A stretch of DNA of 64,000 bases. Origin: Paraburkholderia sp. D15 (GTDB lineage Bacteria > Pseudomonadota > Gammaproteobacteria > Burkholderiales > Burkholderiaceae). Made by a program: the position numbers and the translations under genes. Under the pieces are notes generated by a model. That model did no database searches, was not told the origin of the DNA, and saw only the letters and a list, made by a program, of their open reading frames with translations. This document shows positions 63,701 through 64,000 of the stretch, one piece after another. The number at the start of each line of letters is the position of its first letter. Within the stretch, counting starts at the first letter, position 1. The stretch covers positions 1 to 64,000 of the forward strand of contig NZ_CP110395.1 in NCBI RefSeq assembly GCF_029910215.1. Direction: 5' to 3'.

Positions 63701-64000
63701 GGACGCGTCGGGCAACGCGGTGCTGGACAATCAAGGTCAGAAAAGGCTTCTCAACTTCGCCAACTCGAGCGGCACGTTCGACATCGAGTACGCACCGGGC
63801 ACCACCACGCTGACCGCGACCGTTCTCATCAAGGTCGTGCTGAAGGATCAGTATCTGCTGGATGCCAGCAACCAGCTCGTGCTCGACGCCGCCGGCAAAC
63901 CCAAGTCGATTCCGTTCAACACCGACGGCCTCGCACCAGGCGTCAAAATTCGCCCGATCAACCGGACCGGCGGCGCGGCCAGCATCGCCGGATTCCAGCG
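60738..64000 (+). CDS. vgrG: VgrG with C-terminal extension (incomplete at window end)
   Basis: The frame runs open from ATG 60738 to the last base, giving 1087 visible residues. It has the gp27-like part (ERFHGREALNESFRFEIDV, RQLSEAGLSFRIEHAQDG), the gp5 OB region (QVRIQFPWMRGAAPLPGG, GAEVVVGFDSGNIDMPVVLG), a T6SS_Vgr block (LIAQQGAVRGAYRGEGFELA) and a DUF2345-like needle ending at ITVETPGQFVVKAGSHPF (about 815). Then comes an Ala/Ser/Thr/Pro-rich linker (about 820-950) and a new domain starting SICAQQLQAAKQNDYTVS (about 962). The extension may be an effector or a receptor for one; I do not recognise it. Confidence 0.92.
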   Translation, partial: MDLAAASTGALNAALTGYAQTTRHIQIDTALPGKFAVERFHGREALNESFRFEIDVLSTEPFLDLTPLIGSAARLRLATGAGERCWNGYVTHAAYADTDGEVTRYRLTLESWLALLHLRRNCLYFVDLDTEGVCERVFGDYPEARRRYELKEPLRTFALRGQYRETDFAFAMRQLSEAGLSFRIEHAQDGGKTPSGDHTVVVFDRRAEFAKGSTIAFNQQDVGDPDGVMTQFTERHQIVPDRVVATSWKAGELLALAGHAQGQPDDGAPVMPVREIFDGQRAGRFDTSDGAQRYAEQRFDALRLPKLTHHGAGSSRTLETGKVHTLTGYLGKTIEFVPLSIDHEAVNNLGADIAGLLERGELEQGHYRNRFVAVPAGVPIVPPYRDRPTVHGVQTAIVVGEPGNRVSSTRDHQVRIQFPWMRGAAPLPGGLTDTASRSNPAGHAPGNHQSGVVARLAEQTAGPNFGHSFTPRVGAEVVVGFDSGNIDMPVVLGQVYGGRVQPPFAAGEGSSANHPGTLTGMQSQTLDGQSGSRWVMDDASGQSRHEVVNAVANSGLSQGYLIAQQGAVRGAYRGEGFELATQGWSVVRGGEGVLVSSTARAQATSSQMDIGESVGQLRQAVDTAKRLDGSATGAKAGGLAGNTAQADFLKAIDPQQDGKYTSAVNGQSATRPTATQREGGDPVERFATPAVVLESPESIALTTPASAVSYAAEYTHVTVQGDAHLGAGATVAGASNDAVSLFSAAGGVKAIANQGPVSVEAHTAAMDILADQTVRIVSTEDRLDVLARDAIVLQQGPNRITLKGADITVETPGQFVVKAGSHPFPGPATTSPALPALPVSPPPGDACDFLASGFAGGGASASSTSAAAMATASSSTTGTAVATAATGTAAAAASAGATAALSSAAPQASALASAAASAAAPGTTQGANPAAPAAGASGPKPYIPISSELSGPPSKVPPAAPSICAQQLQAAKQNDYTVSMGAIDYYETDASGNAVLDNQGQKRLLNFANSSGTFDIEYAPGTTTLTATVLIKVVLKDQYLLDASNQLVLDAAGKPKSIPFNTDGLAPGVKIRPINRTGGAASIAGFQ

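Overview
The window looks like the start of chromosome 1 of a Burkholderia-group betaproteobacterium, probably Paraburkholderia. It opens at the first base of dnaA and runs dnaA-dnaN-gyrB (1-5.5 kb). GC is high, DnaA carries the long Ala/Gly-rich linker usual in this group, and the later genes (ethanolamine catabolism, acetaldehyde dehydrogenase, CadR/CadA, T6SS vgrG islands) fit. The genus is inferred from sequence style, not from a search. No rRNA, tRNA or CRISPR array was recognised.

Region 5.5-16 kb is an accessory island with visibly lower GC. It holds a broken FRG-domain gene; a two-gene class II lanthipeptide locus (precursor at 6082 plus a LanM synthetase with an intact LanC zinc site); and a HerA-type ATPase whose upstream partner gene is cut by a complete IS21-family element (12990-15487) with no visible target-site duplication. 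The precursor is the most striking object in the window: after a ~67-residue leader its core is twelve near-identical seven-residue units (Cys-Ser-Thr-Ile/Val-Ala-Ala-x), predicted to become a rod of up to twelve tandem thioether rings. No dedicated exporter or protease gene lies beside it.

Region 16-20 kb carries two lipoproteins, an AraC regulator and a small LprI-like secreted protein. Region 20-30.7 kb is a compact lipid-type biosynthetic cluster: three membrane desaturases (one fused to a PAP2-like phosphatase domain), a Rieske oxygenase, a GH3-family acyl-adenylating enzyme, a PF10118 hydrolase, an alpha/beta hydrolase and two GNAT acyltransferases. No ACP or polyketide synthase is visible and the product is unknown.

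Region 30.7-35 kb has a YhcG-type nuclease gene with an in-frame stop near its 5' end, a retron-type reverse transcriptase with a hairpin-rich upstream segment, an intergenic region with two perfect DnaA boxes and four CGTATACG palindromes, and an AraC-GyrI regulator.

Region 35-42 kb is a complete route from ethanolamine to acetate: permease, EutB, EutC, acetaldehyde dehydrogenase with a sigma-54-type promoter, DUF779 and an EutR-like regulator. Region 42-49 kb contains a CadA-type metal ATPase diverging from a CadR/PbrR-type MerR regulator over a classic dyad operator, a zinc-ribbon protein, DbpA helicase, a methionine-type aminotransferase and an amino-acid binding protein.

Region 49-64 kb is a type VI secretion effector island: tssF standing alone, a putative DUF2875/Tla3-like membrane adaptor, PAAR, vgrG, a DUF4123 chaperone, two tandem DUF3304 immunity lipoproteins made by an exact-length 569-bp tandem duplication, a DUF2235 (Tle1-type) lipase effector, and a second vgrG with a C-terminal extension that runs off the window.
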